DNA from: Sphingomonas xinjiangensis
GTDB lineage: Bacteria; Pseudomonadota; Alphaproteobacteria; Sphingomonadales; Sphingomonadaceae
DNA: 64,000 bases
Assembly: GCF_014199255.1 (NCBI RefSeq)
Contig: NZ_JACIJF010000012.1
Span: 1 to 64,000 of the forward strand
Reading direction: 5' to 3'
Shown piece by piece: positions 10,420 to 19,313 of the stretch (position 1 is the first letter of the stretch; the number at the start of each line of letters is the position of its first letter). The translations under genes and the position numbers were made by a program. Below the pieces are notes generated by a model. The model was not told where the DNA came from and did no database searches. It saw only the letters and a list, made by a program, of their open reading frames with translations.

Positions 10420-11673
10420 TTAGTTGGTCTGAACTTCGCAGCCTTGCTGAACGAGCAGCCAATGGTCGGCGCTGATTGCATGTTGCTCCGCCGAAGGGGT
10501 GGGGTAGCGTATCAATCGTGCGATGCGATCAGGAGTCGCCGGGTGAGTAGATCGCCAGCCAGTGGAACTTTGAGGCTTTCCTCGTCCACGCTGCACTTGG
10601 CGAGCTTCAAGCCGGTTTAGCATTGATGCAAGATGTTTCGGAGCGATCCCGGCGCCACTCAGAAGTCGCGCAGCTTTCGCATCGGCCTCGTTTTCCAGGG
10701 CTCTGGAGTACGGTACCTTCCATCCATAACTCGCAAGACCATAGGTACCCACCAGTCCGCCAGGTAGAAGCTGAAGGGCTGCTGAGGAGAGCAGCTTCCG
10801 CTCTGGGTGTCGCAAGAGGCTGTGAGCAAGCTCATGGGCAAGTAGCGCTGCGACCTCTTCCGGCCGCTCAGCTAATCTGACAGCCTCTTGCCCGATGATT
10901 ATACGCCCGCCGGGAGCTGTAAGCCCGTCCGCTCCAGGATAGGTTGTGTAGATTATTTTCACCTTAGCTCCGGGAGCCATGCGCTCCGCAAGCTGCATTA
11001 GGACGCGTTCCGCCCCCGGGGCTGTGCATCGCCAGTACGAAGGTATGGCTTGAGCTACGAGTGAGTTTCCCAGGCGGACTGCCAAAGATTGCGGCACGAG
11101 CCTAGAGGCAAGCTCGGCGAGCTTGGAGCCAAGTACCAAAAACAAGAAGGCCCCAGCGACACCAATTGCGGCTGAGCGATCAAAACGTCCCAGTACCGCG
11201 GCAGAAGCTGAACTTTTCGCGGTGTCAGGGGTCCGGCGTCTTTTTGGATCAGGTTCATATCTGTTTGCGCCCGGCACACCGTCCAGAAACAAGAGCACGA
11301 ATGACAGCAAGGCCGTAGCGGCAATCGGGGACAGCTGAACCGGGGAGCTGCTCGCGCTCAGTTTTGCGATGACGCCAAATGGCACGGGCAAGAGAGCCCA
11401 ATAACCGGTTAAGCCCACGTCATGAAGGCGTCGAACTTGAAGGGCCATCACCACCCAACCGAGCAGGAGGCCCGTTGCACCAAAAAGAAGCATGGCACTT
11501 GATGAGGACGGCAGGAGCGAGAAGAAGAAGCTAATTGCGATCAGCACAGCGTTCAGGACCAGCTGCCAAATCCAGTAGTCTCGCCGTCGCGTGCGACCCC
11601 TCAAGCTCAAACTGCGCTTTATCAATGATCGCTCTGTAGGAGCGGTTGGAGCCGAGATGACTGGAGTAGGCAT
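10420..11673 (-). CDS. DUF805-M48 fusion membrane protease
   Basis: The protein joins two modules. The N-terminal half, about residues 20-140 from the proposed ATG, is a DUF805 membrane domain with three to four transmembrane segments and the typical RRLHDVG motif (81-87). After another membrane segment at about 170-190 comes a zinc metalloprotease of family M48: HELAH at 280-284 (zinc histidines and catalytic glutamate) and ENEAD at 327-331 with the third zinc ligand. Such proteases act at the membrane on misfolded or lipoprotein substrates. The frame is open to 11862, but the start at 11673 places the protein at the normal DUF805 N-terminus; neither start has a strong ribosome binding site. 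Confidence 0.8.
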   Translation of the reverse strand: MPTPVISAPTAPTERSLIKRSLSLRGRTRRRDYWIWQLVLNAVLIAISFFFSLLPSSSSAMLLFGATGLLLGWVVMALQVRRLHDVGLTGYWALLPVPFGVIAKLSASSSPVQLSPIAATALLSFVLLFLDGVPGANRYEPDPKRRRTPDTAKSSASAAVLGRFDRSAAIGVAGAFLFLVLGSKLAELASRLVPQSLAVRLGNSLVAQAIPSYWRCTAPGAERVLMQLAERMAPGAKVKIIYTTYPGADGLTAPGGRIIIGQEAVRLAERPEEVAALLAHELAHSLLRHPERKLLSSAALQLLPGGLVGTYGLASYGWKVPYSRALENEADAKAARLLSGAGIAPKHLASMLNRLEARQVQRGRGKPQSSTGWRSTHPATPDRIARLIRYPTPSAEQHAISADHWLLVQQGCEVQTN

Positions 11674-12354
11674 GCGGCAGACTGCCACGGCCGGGTGCCA
11701 CCATTCCAGAAGAAACGCGCTGGGTTGCGCCTTCGGGTCGCCCTCAATGGCTGACGCAGATGACCGTAGCCATGGCGGAAGGTGCGTCAACTTCCATCCG
11801 AAGACACCGATGAACCTAATCGTCGTGGTCGGCAGGTCTGCGATCTTCGCGTCCGCACGCACAACAACTAGGCGACCGAAGTCGCGCTGAGAGAGCGTTC
11901 AGGCGCCAATCATCTTTACGGCAGCCTAGGTGGCTTTGTAGTCCCACCCAGCCTGCCCCTTGTTAGGGCTTTCCAGAGGGCGCCCTGCAAAGCCGAGCGT
12001 ACAATGCTTGGGATACATCATCGGTGCCACACCGTTGTTCCGAGTAGGTGCGATCGTGTCCCAGCTTTGACGGAGTAGGCCGAGCCGCACGGGCAAAGGC
12101 AACTCGGGTCCTCATGGCAGAGCTGCCGCGTATCGGCCTTGCTGCCCCTCCTGCAGAGGTAAGTGGCTGCGCGCTCGCTAACCTCGAAGAGAGATGTTCC
12201 ACCGTGACGTCTCTGCCGAGCCAGTGTCGGCAGCTATCGGGAACCGGCTTGGCTGCTCTGGACGACAGAGTGTGGCGCTCAGTTGCCGAGGTTGGCCGGT
12301 GTCAGGGAGCCCTTGCGGTACAACCTATGGCTCATCTACCCTCGGCGTGCGCTG
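11674..12354. other. Intergenic, no gene recognised
   Basis: Short chance ORFs on both strands. The promoter of the tRNA must lie near the right end; no clear -35/-10 pair was identified by eye. Confidence 0.35.
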
Positions 12355-12430
12355 GGGCCTGTAGCTCAATGGTTAGAGCTGGCCGCTCATAACGGCTAGG
12401 TTGCCGGTTCGAGTCCTGCCGGGCCCACCA
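12355..12430 (+). tRNA. tRNA-CAU (tRNA-Ile2 or elongator tRNA-Met)
   Basis: A 76-base cloverleaf with encoded CCA. The acceptor stem is GGGCCTG with CGGGCCC (one G-U pair), the D-arm GCTC-AATGGTTA-GAGC, and the anticodon arm GGCCG-CTCATAA-CGGCT, so the anticodon is CAU. The T-arm is GCCGG-TTCGAGT-CCTGC with one mismatch. A CAU anticodon can be elongator Met or lysidine-modified Ile2; the D-loop resembles Ile2 of other proteobacteria, but this does not settle it. It is followed 18 bases later by tyrA in the same direction. Confidence 0.92.
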
Positions 12431-12448
12431 GCGCTGCTGCAAGGACTT

Positions 12449-13357
12449 ATGATGACCTTCCCTAACGTCACTGTCATCGGACTCGGCCTGATCGGCTCCT
12501 CGCTTGCCCGCGCGGTCCAGCTACATATCCCCGGCGTCAGGGTGACCGGGTACGATGCCGACGCAAGGGTTCGTGAGATCGCAACTCGGATCAAGCTTTG
12601 CGATCACATCACCGAAAGTGCGAGTGCCGCGGTTATAGATGCAGCTCTGATCGTGCTTTGCGTACCTGTTGGCGCGATGGGCGCAGTTGCAGCGGAGATC
12701 GCAGGTGATATCCCCGGCGACGCAATTCTCAGCGACGTCGGATCTTGCAAAGAAAGCGTGATCGAAGCCGTGCGTGCGTCGCTCCCAAATGTGGTGTTCG
12801 TTCCCGCACATCCCGTAGCGGGTACCGAGGAAAGCGGGCCCGAAGCGGGCTTCGCGTCGCTGTTTCACCACCGCTGGTGCATCGTTACCCCGCCGGAGGG
12901 CACCGACGTCCGTGCAGTCGAGCGAGTGCTTGAATTCTGGCGCTCATTGGGCGCCGAGGTCGAAACAATGCGCCCCGATCATCATGATCGCGTGCTCGCA
13001 GTGACAAGCCACCTGCCGCACTTGATTGCTTATACCATAGTGGGCACCGCCTCAGATATGGAGGAAGTCACCCAGTCTGAGGTGATCAAGTATTCCGCCG
13101 GCGGTTTCCGCGACTTCACGCGTATTGCAGCGTCGGACCCGACGATGTGGCGCGACGTGTTCCTCGCCAATCGGGGGGCGGTGCTCGACATGCTTCAGCG
13201 CTTTTCGGAGGATCTGACTGCGCTTCAGCGCGCAATTCGCTGGGGCAAAGGCGACGAGCTGTTTGAGCTGTTCACCCGCACCCGCTCCGTTCGCCGCTCG
13301 ATCATCGACAAGGGCCAGGACGATGCCCGTCCTGATTTCGGGCGCTCTCACGAATAG
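12449..13357 (+). CDS. tyrA: Prephenate/arogenate dehydrogenase
   Basis: A 302-residue NAD(P)-dependent dehydrogenase of tyrosine synthesis that oxidatively decarboxylates prephenate or arogenate. The Rossmann glycine motif GLGLIGSS is near residue 11, and the family motif HPVAGTE with its flanking glycines lies near residue 115. A C-terminal helical dimerisation domain follows (TSHLPHLIAY, YSAGGFRDFTRIA). Two adjacent ATGs are possible; AAGGA at 12441 is better spaced for the second (12452). It lies alone behind the tRNA. On a secondary replicon this could be an extra copy, or the only one if the replicon is a chromid. Substrate preference cannot be read from the sequence. Confidence 0.93.
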   Translation: MMTFPNVTVIGLGLIGSSLARAVQLHIPGVRVTGYDADARVREIATRIKLCDHITESASAAVIDAALIVLCVPVGAMGAVAAEIAGDIPGDAILSDVGSCKESVIEAVRASLPNVVFVPAHPVAGTEESGPEAGFASLFHHRWCIVTPPEGTDVRAVERVLEFWRSLGAEVETMRPDHHDRVLAVTSHLPHLIAYTIVGTASDMEEVTQSEVIKYSAGGFRDFTRIAASDPTMWRDVFLANRGAVLDMLQRFSEDLTALQRAIRWGKGDELFELFTRTRSVRRSIIDKGQDDARPDFGRSHE

Positions 13358-13904
13358 CTCATGCGGATGACGCGCCGAAGCGGCATGGAACGGCACGTAG
13401 CTGAAGATGAATGGGTGGCAGAAAACGGAAAGCGCTTAAGCACGCAGCAACGGCAGCTACTGGTGCATGCCTTTCATTACGGTGAATTTAAGAAAAGCCG
13501 TTGGTCAGCTCGTCGCGCAACAAGCCGCCCAGTAGTGGTCGCTTAGGAGGTGTGCCTGCATTCTCGAAATTTCGCGGTTGCTGGTAGGGCTTAAGTGGTC
13601 ACCTATCGAGTGAAGATGCGTTTCGGTCGGCCACTTAGGCGCGTGGGAGAGCGCGCCTGAAGACGATCCTCTTGACCCGTGCCCGTCGCATTCGTTCTTC
13701 GATTGGATCGATTTGAGGACCAGATAGCCAATCACCGATCCGAATGCTCGTGAGACGCTGGAGGGGGACCCGGCGGGCTTGGTATCGCGCATCGGAAACT
13801 GCCTGCACGGCATCTGCACGGCATCTCCATCGAACTCATTTACGCGCCGCATCAATGCACCACAGGCAGTCGGTAGAAGGGCTGCTCCTGACCAGAGGGG
13901 TTGC
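13358..13904. other. Intergenic, no firm gene
   Basis: A 61-codon ORF starts three bases after the tyrA stop (13361-13546), but its product is not recognisable and has no clear ribosome binding site. The right part probably carries the promoter of the DUF4173-kinase operon. Confidence 0.3.
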
Positions 13905-15395
13905 ATGCGGCACGGATTTCTAATGAAGGGCGGGATTGTCATTGCGCTGGTCGCGCTATTCGATCGGCTGTTCCAATTCGGCTTTGCGGGTGCCGGCATT
14001 GGCATCTTCGCCGGCGCTTGGCTGTTGGGATTAGTGGCTGCGCGGACCGACGTGCGACGGACTCCTCACGCCTGGATAGCAGTCGCATCGGCAAGTCTAT
14101 TTGTGGTCGCGCTTTTGAACGATCCGGGCCTGCTAGCCTGGGCCATGTTCTGGTGCGCTCTCTCCGTTGCCGCGCTACTGCCGAGGTCCGTGAAGCTCGA
14201 CGATGCGTGGCATTGGATTGCCCGTCTGACGATCCATGCTTTCGCCGGGATAGCTAAACCATTCGCCGATTTGCGGCGCCTCTGCCGGCGTCGGAAAGGC
14301 GCGCGAACGAACCCGCGTGCAGTCGCCGCCACATTGGCGCTGCCGCTTGCGGGCGGCGCGTTGTTCCTGCTTCTGTTTGCTGCCGCTAACCCTCTTATCG
14401 AACAGGCGCTCGCGTCAATCCGGCTTCCATCCCCTTGGCGCGTTCTTCTCTGGCTGTTCGTGGCGCTATGTCTCTGGCCCAGCCTACGCCCGCACGCCGT
14501 TGTCATGCGTCTCGCGGCGCGGCTGCCGGACCCTGAACCTGCTTTGCCTGGTACGTCGTTGCTCTCGGTGCTGATCGCGCTGGCGCTTTTTAACGCAATC
14601 TTCGCCGTGCAAAATGGCCTCGACATCGCCTTTCTATGGAGCGGCGGACAGCTACCGGCTGGCATGACACAGACCGAGTATGTGCATCGTGGAGCCTACC
14701 CACTGATCGGCACGGCACTAATCGCGGGTGTGATGGCACTGGCCATGTTGCGTCCCCACAGTGCGAGTGAGCAGCACCCCTGGGCGCGCCGACTGGTCAC
14801 GCTCTGGGTCATGCAGAATCTGGTTCTCGTGGCCTCCAGCGCACTGCGCACGATCGACTATATTGAGTCTTCTATGCTGACCGCCTGGCGGATTGCAGCG
14901 CTTGCTTGGATGGCGCTTGTCGCCCTTGGGCTGGTGCTGATCTGCTGGCGCATCCTGAAAGGGCTGAGCGCCCGATGGCTGATCAACTGGAACGCCTTGG
15001 CAAGCACTATCGTGCTTGCCATCTGCACTTTTGTCGACCTCGGTGCGATCGCGTCCGCTTGGAACGTCCGCGCTCAAACTGCGCAAAAGATCGACCTCTG
15101 CTACCTGCATCAAGTCGGCGACGGCGCCCTCAACCCGCTTATCGCGCTGGAGCAGCGGCCGATGGACCCGACCACGCGGGATCGAGTGCGCTTCGTTCGG
15201 GAGCGGCTGCTTACGGACCTCGAAGCGCGACAGAACACCTGGGCCGAGTGGACGCCGCGCGGCGCCCGGCGGCTCGCCGAAGCTCACGCCGGGCTCCGCG
15301 AACATCCAGTGCAGCCGTTGCCAATTGCCGAGCCCGCCTGGCGCGGCTGCGATGGCTCCATCCAGCACCCACCCGCCGCAACGAGCCAGCCTTGA
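13905..15395 (+). CDS. DUF4173-type polytopic membrane protein
   Basis: About 496 residues, with ten or so hydrophobic segments in the first 390 residues and a soluble C-terminal tail of about 100. The arrangement, with a conserved YVHRGAYPL motif near residue 262, fits DUF4173 (related to DUF4153). The function of that family is unknown. The ATG at 13905 follows AGAGGGG; the frame is open further upstream but without hydrophobic or conserved sequence. It is followed 17 bases later by a response regulator and its kinase in the same direction, so it is likely part of the stimulus or output side of that two-component system. Confidence 0.75.
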   Translation: MRHGFLMKGGIVIALVALFDRLFQFGFAGAGIGIFAGAWLLGLVAARTDVRRTPHAWIAVASASLFVVALLNDPGLLAWAMFWCALSVAALLPRSVKLDDAWHWIARLTIHAFAGIAKPFADLRRLCRRRKGARTNPRAVAATLALPLAGGALFLLLFAAANPLIEQALASIRLPSPWRVLLWLFVALCLWPSLRPHAVVMRLAARLPDPEPALPGTSLLSVLIALALFNAIFAVQNGLDIAFLWSGGQLPAGMTQTEYVHRGAYPLIGTALIAGVMALAMLRPHSASEQHPWARRLVTLWVMQNLVLVASSALRTIDYIESSMLTAWRIAALAWMALVALGLVLICWRILKGLSARWLINWNALASTIVLAICTFVDLGAIASAWNVRAQTAQKIDLCYLHQVGDGALNPLIALEQRPMDPTTRDRVRFVRERLLTDLEARQNTWAEWTPRGARRLAEAHAGLREHPVQPLPIAEPAWRGCDGSIQHPPAATSQP

Positions 15396-15412
15396 CCGAA
15401 TGGGCGACAACC

Positions 15413-16129
15413 ATGATCCAGTGCCCCATGCCTCGAACCATCCTCGTTGTCGACGACGACCCTCATATTCGTCAGTTGCTCGTGTTCGCACTCGCCAAGG
15501 CCGGACTCGACACGATCGAGGCGGAGGATGGCGAGGCGGCGCTGGCCGCAGCCGTGAACCAAGCACCCGATCTCGTGGTTCTCGACATCAACATGCCCCG
15601 AATGGATGGGATCGAGGTATGCCGCGCGCTCCGAGCGACCGGCGACCTGCCGATCCTGTTCCTGTCCAGCCGCGATGACGAGATCGATCGGGTGCTCGGC
15701 ATCGAGCTGGGTGCTGACGACTATGTCACGAAGCCCTTTTCGCCACGTGAGGTTGTCGCCCGTGTCATGGCGATCCTGCGGCGCACGGCAGGGCGTCCTC
15801 CAGCAGTCCATGAAGCAGCTGCGCCGCTCAAGCACGGCCAACTGATGCTCGATCCCGACGGTTGGCAGGCGAGCTGGGCGGGCGCACCTATTTCGCTCAC
15901 CGTCACCGAGTTCGGCATCCTCCGAACGCTCGCTACGATGCCCTCCAAGGTTTTCAGTCGAGACGCCATCATCGACCGACTGCACGGCCCCGGCTTCGCG
16001 ATCACCGATCGCACGATCGACAGTCATGTCCGGAACGTCCGCGGCAAGTTCGCGCAAGTGGGGGCTGAGGACGTGATCGAGACACGCGCAGGGGTCGGTT
16101 ACCGCCTCGGCGCTTGCGGGGCCGGATGA
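15413..16129 (+). CDS. OmpR/PhoB-type response regulator
   Basis: A two-domain response regulator. The receiver has the DDD acidic pocket after ILVV, the phosphorylated aspartate at residue 58 (LVVLDINMPRMDG) and the conserved lysine in YVTKPF. The C-terminal winged helix starts with LTVTEFGILRTLA and ends with RTIDSHVRNVRGKF and TRAGVGYRLG. The start is either the ATG at 15413 or the one at 15428, which begins MPRTILVVDDD and would make the phosphosite D53. The stop overlaps the start of the kinase gene as ATGA, so the pair should be translationally coupled. Confidence 0.95.
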   Translation: MIQCPMPRTILVVDDDPHIRQLLVFALAKAGLDTIEAEDGEAALAAAVNQAPDLVVLDINMPRMDGIEVCRALRATGDLPILFLSSRDDEIDRVLGIELGADDYVTKPFSPREVVARVMAILRRTAGRPPAVHEAAAPLKHGQLMLDPDGWQASWAGAPISLTVTEFGILRTLATMPSKVFSRDAIIDRLHGPGFAITDRTIDSHVRNVRGKFAQVGAEDVIETRAGVGYRLGACGAG

Positions 16130-17742
16130 TCGAAGCTTTCAAGCGGATCGTTCGACGGCACTGGCCAAGCCTTGGGCTTCGGACCATCCTGCTGCTGACC
16201 TTCGTGTTCGTGGCCGCGCTCCCCGGCGTCGGCGCGTTGTTCCTGCGGGTGTATGAGAACACGCTGGTGCGCCAAACCGAGGCGGAGCTGATCGCGCAAG
16301 GCGCCGCCTTAGCGGCTGCAGCGGGCCTAGAATGGTCTGACGAGAAAGTCCCTTCCATCGAGACTGACTATGTGCCGGAACCGCCCTCCATCGACCTTCG
16401 GATGACCCGCATCCTCCCAGAGCGACCCCCGCCACGCGCGACTAACACGCCGCAGAATCATGCTATTCTCGCATGGAGCAATCGGCTTCAGCCGGTGCTG
16501 CGCCTGACAGCCCGCACAACCCTGGCGTCGATCCTGCTGCTCGACCCTCGCGGCCGCGTCCTGCTCGGACCTCAGCCACGGTCGACGTACGAAGGGCTTC
16601 CTGAAGTGCAATCGGCGATAGCTGGCCGGCCGGCCACGTTGCTCCGGCACAATGACGCTTACCGCTCGCAATACGCTTTCGAATGGCTTAGCCGCGCGTC
16701 AGACCTTCGCATCCACCATGCTCGCCCCGTCATATCGGACGGGCAGGTGGTCGGCGTTCTGCTTCTCTCGCGGTCGCCTCGCGCTCTGTTCGTAGGAATA
16801 TACGAGGATCGAGGCAAGATCGCTCTTGGCATCGTGCTGATATTCGCCACGCTCGTCATACTGAGCGGGTTGCTCTCCCGTGGTATCGTTCGGCCCATAG
16901 AGGCGCTGAGCGTGGCCACGCGCGCCGTCGCTTGGGGTGGCGGGGCGGTGCCCGCACCACCCACGACGGCTGCCGTCGAGATCCAGGCTCTTTACCGAGA
17001 CTTTGGCACTATGGCGGAGGCAATCGACCGGCGCTCGCGATACTTGCGTGACTTCGCACATGCCGTCAGCCACGAGTTCAAGACGCCGCTTGCCAGCATA
17101 AGCGGTGCCGTCGAATTGCTGCAAGACCACCCCGACATGGCTCCGGGCGATCGTGAGCGTTTCCTGGCCAATATGGCAGCCGGCGCTGCTCGATTGACTC
17201 ACCTTGTCAGCCGACTGCTCGATCTTGCCCGCGCCGATATGGCAGAGGCGGCGGAAGTCACCGCCACCGACCTTCAGCCCCCTTTGCGTCACGTTGCGGA
17301 CGCTTATACTGGATCTGAGTTTGCAGTGAGATTGGAGCTGCCTCAGCGACTTTCCAGTGTTTTGGCGCCGCCGAACGTGATTGAGGCATCCGTCGCCGGG
17401 TTGGTCGAAAACTGCCGTCAGGCGGGCGCTTCGACCGTCCGGCTGTCCGCCCGCGCGGCGAGTGGGTTCGTCGAGCTAATGGTCCGCGATAACGGGCCGG
17501 GCATTCCAGTCGGCGACAGGGAGCGAATATTCGAACCGTTCTTCACGAGTCGTCGGGTTTCGGGAGGAACGGGGCTCGGCCTACCGATCACCCGGTCGCT
17601 ACTGCGCGCCTATGGAAGTACGATCGAGCTCGACTCTCAAAGCGATTACCCTGGCGCGACCTTTTTGATACGGCTCCGAGTATCAAGCGTGCCGGGGGCA
17701 CCGCGGGATCAGTTCCGCTCAACAGCCAGCACTCAACATTAG
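16126..17742 (+). CDS. Sensor histidine kinase, CreC/ChvG-like
   Basis: A 538-residue membrane kinase that should phosphorylate the overlapping response regulator. A first transmembrane helix lies at about residues 19-40. A periplasmic sensor domain of about 190 residues follows, then a second transmembrane helix near 230-252 and a HAMP linker. The H-box is HAVSHEFKTPLAS with the phospho-accepting histidine at 316. The ATPase domain has VRDNGPGI and GGTGLGLPI; its N-box ENCRQAG lacks the usual NA pair, keeping the asparagine. The architecture matches CreC, which in enterobacteria also works next to a membrane protein (CreD); here that place is taken by the DUF4173 protein. Confidence 0.93.
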   Translation: MIEAFKRIVRRHWPSLGLRTILLLTFVFVAALPGVGALFLRVYENTLVRQTEAELIAQGAALAAAAGLEWSDEKVPSIETDYVPEPPSIDLRMTRILPERPPPRATNTPQNHAILAWSNRLQPVLRLTARTTLASILLLDPRGRVLLGPQPRSTYEGLPEVQSAIAGRPATLLRHNDAYRSQYAFEWLSRASDLRIHHARPVISDGQVVGVLLLSRSPRALFVGIYEDRGKIALGIVLIFATLVILSGLLSRGIVRPIEALSVATRAVAWGGGAVPAPPTTAAVEIQALYRDFGTMAEAIDRRSRYLRDFAHAVSHEFKTPLASISGAVELLQDHPDMAPGDRERFLANMAAGAARLTHLVSRLLDLARADMAEAAEVTATDLQPPLRHVADAYTGSEFAVRLELPQRLSSVLAPPNVIEASVAGLVENCRQAGASTVRLSARAASGFVELMVRDNGPGIPVGDRERIFEPFFTSRRVSGGTGLGLPITRSLLRAYGSTIELDSQSDYPGATFLIRLRVSSVPGAPRDQFRSTASTQH

Positions 17743-17992
17743 CCGTTTGGCGCATGCGTTTACCAACGGCGCATCTGATCACGCGAGGGCGACCTTACGG
17801 GCTCGCAGGAGCTTCGATGCTTCTCTCGTCCATGGTGGTTCGACCTACAATCCAGTTTGCTGGATCTGCTTGCGGCCTCTGAACTTTCGGGTCGGGGGTG
17901 CGAAGTTGGAGGCAGCGGTCATGGCTGTACCCGGAGTTTTCCGTGTCGAAGCACGAAGATCTCCTGCCCCGGCTTAGACAATGAATTATGCA

Positions 17993-19285
17993 CTATTGTG
18001 TGGTAGCCGCTGCTGCCAGCCCGCGCACGTCGACTTTCGCCCTCAGGCGGGCAGCCAGAAGCGCCGTTCCACTCACCTTTCGCTGCACGAACAGTGTCTC
18101 CACGTCCGGCACATGCCAGGTGTTGCGATCTGCCAAGATCGTTCTCGCCTCCTCGCGAACCATCGGTACAAAGGCGCGATCCGCGAAGTCGAACGGGCCG
18201 GCTCCGCTCGATGCATCGTCCACCGCTGCGATCATCCGATTGATCGCGTCTCGGTGTTCAAACGCTGCCGCGGCGCCGATGAACCCGGTCTCGACTGCCA
18301 CCGCGCGGATCTGATCGCGGTCGCGCCTAAGGCCCGCCTGGATCAGCCTTTTATAAGCGGCTGCAGTACTTGCCGGCACCTGTCGTGCAGCACCGAAGTC
18401 CAGAAGCACCAGAGCACCGCTCGGCGGCTGCCAGCGGTAGTTGGCGAAGTTGGGATCAGTTTGCATGGTTCCGAACTCGAAAAGCTCGCGCAGAACCAGC
18501 GTGATCAGCGCGGTCATGGCTGCGTCCCGATCCCTCTGCGGCGCATCTGCTAACATCTCGATTGGACGACCTTCGATGAAGCTCATCGCAAGCACGCGTG
18601 GCGTAGTCAGCTCATCAACGAGTTCGGGCACGACGTAGCGGGGGTCACCGGCAAGTCGCTCAGCATAGCTGCGCATCTCGCGGCCTTCCCGGAGGTAATC
18701 TGCCTCCTCTGCCAACTGCCGTTTCGCCGCAGCAAGGAGTGGTCCTAGCTCGATCTCTTCGGTCAGGAGGCCAGAAATGCGGAGCAGCGTCGCAACGTTG
18801 TCGACATCGGCATCGATGCTCTTCGCGACGCCAGGATACTGGACCTTCACAGCGAGCGTTCGACCATCCGGCATGGTTGCTCGATGCACCTGCCCGATCG
18901 ACGCGGCGGCAATCGGTGAAGCCTCGAAGTGAAGGAAGCGCCTCCGCCAGTTAGCGCCCCATTCTTGTTGAAGCGCTTGGTCGAGCTGCTTTGGAGGCAT
19001 ACGATATGCTTGGTTGCGCAGGCGAGCGAGTATCGTTGATAATTCAGGCGGCAGGACGTCGCCCGCATCCATTGAAATCATCTGCCCAAGCTTCATCGCA
19101 GCGCCTCGTAGGTGCGACAACCGATCGGCGACCCGCGCAGCATTGGCCGGCGTCAGCATGAGCTCACTTAATCGTGGCCGTTTGCCTGAACCAAGCTGTC
19201 GAGCTCCTTCAGCTAGAACTGCACCTGCGACGCCACCGGCAAGGCGACCGAACACACCTAAGCGTCCGAGCCGGCTGCTCGGCAT
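17993..19285 (-). CDS. ABC1/UbiB-family kinase-like protein
   Basis: A 430-residue member of the ABC1 (AarF/UbiB/COQ8) family, atypical protein-kinase-like ATPases linked to ubiquinone synthesis and lipid handling. Visible are the family-specific KxGQ motif (AAMKLGQMISMD), the alanine-rich loop in place of the glycine loop (PIAAASIGQVHRATM), the ATP-binding lysine in LAVKVQYPG and the metal-binding aspartate in LVLLDFGAAR. It stands alone, convergent with the kinase gene on its left. It is shorter than chromosomal UbiB and lacks C-terminal membrane helices, so it is probably an accessory family member. Confidence 0.88.
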   Translation of the reverse strand: MPSSRLGRLGVFGRLAGGVAGAVLAEGARQLGSGKRPRLSELMLTPANAARVADRLSHLRGAAMKLGQMISMDAGDVLPPELSTILARLRNQAYRMPPKQLDQALQQEWGANWRRRFLHFEASPIAAASIGQVHRATMPDGRTLAVKVQYPGVAKSIDADVDNVATLLRISGLLTEEIELGPLLAAAKRQLAEEADYLREGREMRSYAERLAGDPRYVVPELVDELTTPRVLAMSFIEGRPIEMLADAPQRDRDAAMTALITLVLRELFEFGTMQTDPNFANYRWQPPSGALVLLDFGAARQVPASTAAAYKRLIQAGLRRDRDQIRAVAVETGFIGAAAAFEHRDAINRMIAAVDDASSGAGPFDFADRAFVPMVREEARTILADRNTWHVPDVETLFVQRKVSGTALLAARLRAKVDVRGLAAAATTQ

Positions 19286-19313
19286 CTGGCGATGCCTCCA
19301 TTCCGCGTTCTCA

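Noticed and set aside
12355..12430. tRNA as attachment site of an island
   Set aside because: The DNA after the tRNA 3' end is directly followed by tyrA; I saw no integrase and no repeat of the tRNA 3' end in the window.
13361..13546. Small gene directly after tyrA
   Set aside because: Position is suggestive, but there is no ribosome binding site and the peptide is not conserved in any way that I can see.
14718..15566. Minus-strand ORF of 282 codons
   Set aside because: It is antisense to the DUF4173 and response regulator genes and is Arg/Pro-rich without a domain.
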